Part shown: positions 56,377 through 57,064 of the stretch, piece by piece
Position numbering within the stretch: the stretch's first letter is position 1
How the letters are laid out: every line of letters begins with the position of its first letter
Source of the DNA: a virus
Virus record (IMG/VR): IMGVR_UViG_3300044981_000083
Coordinates: 1 to 57,064 of that record
Length of the DNA stretch: 57,064 nt
Strand: one strand, 5' to 3'
Made by a program: the position numbers and the translations under genes
Notes under the pieces: generated by a model
Seen by the model: the letters and a program-made list of their open reading frames with translations, nothing else
What the model was told of the DNA's origin: nothing
The model's database searches: none

Positions 56377-56849
56377 AGACCACCCTGCAAATTTCTGTCC
56401 TCGTCGGATTCGTTCTTGTCTCTATCATCGGCGCATTTGTCGAGCACCTGCCGCGCTCCTATGCGGCAGAGGAACCGCGCCGCGTCACCGTGGACATGAC
56501 CATAGTGATGCTCGATCTCGACGGCAAACCGCTGAAGGATTCATTCCAGGCGACGGCAGAAGACCCGAATTGCAAGAAATGCGATGACCTGACTCTGGGG
56601 GGCGCCGTCATGCACGCGCTAGCGCAGGTTCTTCGCGACGACCAGGCCGTCACTGCCCAACGGCCGGCGTGGCTCGCGCTTGCCTTGCGCATCCAGGGCA
56701 AGAGCGATGCGACATTGAACTCCCGCGAGCAGACGCTGATCATTGATCGCATCGAGAAGGTCTATGCGTTGCTGCCGGGGAGTGTCGCGGTGACGCTGCG
56801 CGCGCCGCCGCTAATCGATGCAAATTGGAGTCCGCCGGAACTGAAATGA
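56373..56849 (+). CDS. Exported small protein of the fibre module
   Basis: The 158-residue protein has a signal anchor at residues 7-31 (ISVLVGFVLVSIIGAFV, ending SYAAE). The mature part has VTVDMTIVMLDLDGKPL and CKKCDDLTLGGAVMHALAQV, a pattern seen in short proteins next to phage fibres. The CKKC pair may bind metal or form a disulfide bond. It overlaps both neighbours by four bases. Confidence 0.65.
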   Translation: MKTTLQISVLVGFVLVSIIGAFVEHLPRSYAAEEPRRVTVDMTIVMLDLDGKPLKDSFQATAEDPNCKKCDDLTLGGAVMHALAQVLRDDQAVTAQRPAWLALALRIQGKSDATLNSREQTLIIDRIEKVYALLPGSVAVTLRAPPLIDANWSPPELK

Positions 56850-57031
56850 TCAAGCACGTCGGTGATAAATCTGCGGGACTTATGGATTACCTAACAACGC
56901 CGCCGGCATCCATGGGAACTTGGATCGATGCCGGCGGCGCTTCTCGAATGGCGATCCTCGGGGATTTTGAGGTTTCGATCTCGCTGCCCTACGAGCCGGG
57001 CGAGTGTGGAGACCGGCCATTCAAGCCCTGA
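56846..57031 (+). CDS. Last late gene, crosses the circular join
   Basis: This 61-residue protein starts in an ATGA overlap and ends in the repeated 127 bases, so the same gene end appears at 1-94. It is Gly/Pro-rich with no recognised family. A 13-bp inverted repeat lies inside it. Confidence 0.6.
   Translation: MIKHVGDKSAGLMDYLTTPPASMGTWIDAGGASRMAILGDFEVSISLPYEPGECGDRPFKP
56898..56939. other. 13-bp inverted repeat inside the last gene
   Basis: CGCCGCCGGCATC and GATGCCGGCGGCG are perfect complements with a 16-base loop. It is near the end of the late block and could help stop transcription where convergent blocks meet, but no T-run follows. Confidence 0.45.
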
Positions 57032-57064
57032 TCCAGCCGTGGCCGAGTCCTTTAAGCATCTTGT
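56938..57064. repeat. Right copy of 127-bp terminal overlap
   Basis: Identical to 1-127. See the left copy: this shows that the contig closes into a circle of 56937 bp. Confidence 0.9.

Noticed and set aside
1-57064. CRISPR array
   Set aside because: No regularly spaced repeats with unique spacers were seen; the short repeats found are gene-junction or dispersed elements.

Overview
The window is a complete, circularly closed tailed-phage genome. Bases 1-127 are repeated exactly at 56938-57064, so the unique length is 56937 bp and the last gene runs across the join. The head module is of the P22 type: large terminase, 725-residue portal, scaffold, P22-like coat protein, gp4-like and gp10-like tail proteins, and ejection proteins. 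This points to a short-tailed (podovirus-like) phage. The host is probably an alphaproteobacterium of the Hyphomicrobiales. The basis is high GC, an H-NS/HvrA-type protein, a DUF3309 protein, an outer-membrane protein with an AAD-type signal cleavage site as in Bradyrhizobium relatives, and a gcrA-less alphaproteobacterial gene style. No integrase, ParA or clear CI repressor was seen.

There are four transcription blocks. (1) 84-2905, minus: DNA-metabolism genes (PD-(D/E)XK exonuclease, a partner protein, zinc-finger proteins, H-NS homologue), read from a back-to-back promoter pair near 3.0 kb. (2) 3035-11702, plus: zinc and HTH proteins, a C5 cytosine methyltransferase, then a lysis and membrane cluster (a DUF1906-like/PG-binding endolysin, an SLT-like muramidase, holin-like and other membrane proteins), ending in an exported outer-membrane-type protein. 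(3) 11827-16640, minus: small early genes (DUF4326, DUF551, Ead/Ea22-like, Api92-like, HNH). (4) 16777 to the end, plus: a Cro-like regulator, tRNA-Arg, an HNH nuclease, a ParB-domain/MT-A70 methyltransferase fusion, Gp37/Gp68, primase, D5 helicase, an origin-like repeat region (about 24.66-25.28 kb), a NusG-like protein with a terminator after it, and then all virion genes.

The late region has three odd features. Between the small and large terminase genes lies an island of adhesin-like and surface-modifying genes: a fibre, an O-antigen-ligase-like protein, a TPR protein, and an S74 chaperone fibre. At least eight late proteins start with Sec-type signal peptides. A perfect chromosomal-type parS palindrome sits just downstream of the coat/decoration genes, although the phage encodes no ParA.

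Repeats of possible regulatory meaning are scattered over the genome. A 14-bp element, GGCTRRACGGTCAC, occurs six times, mostly between genes or over stop codons, and two copies bracket the tRNA in inverted orientation. Two families of short repeats form gene ends and carry the ribosome-binding site of the next gene (protein tails AQVDGGK and EAAE). A pair of inverted 18-bp operators sits inside the divergent promoters at 16.7 kb. All functions are read from motifs by eye; no database search was run.
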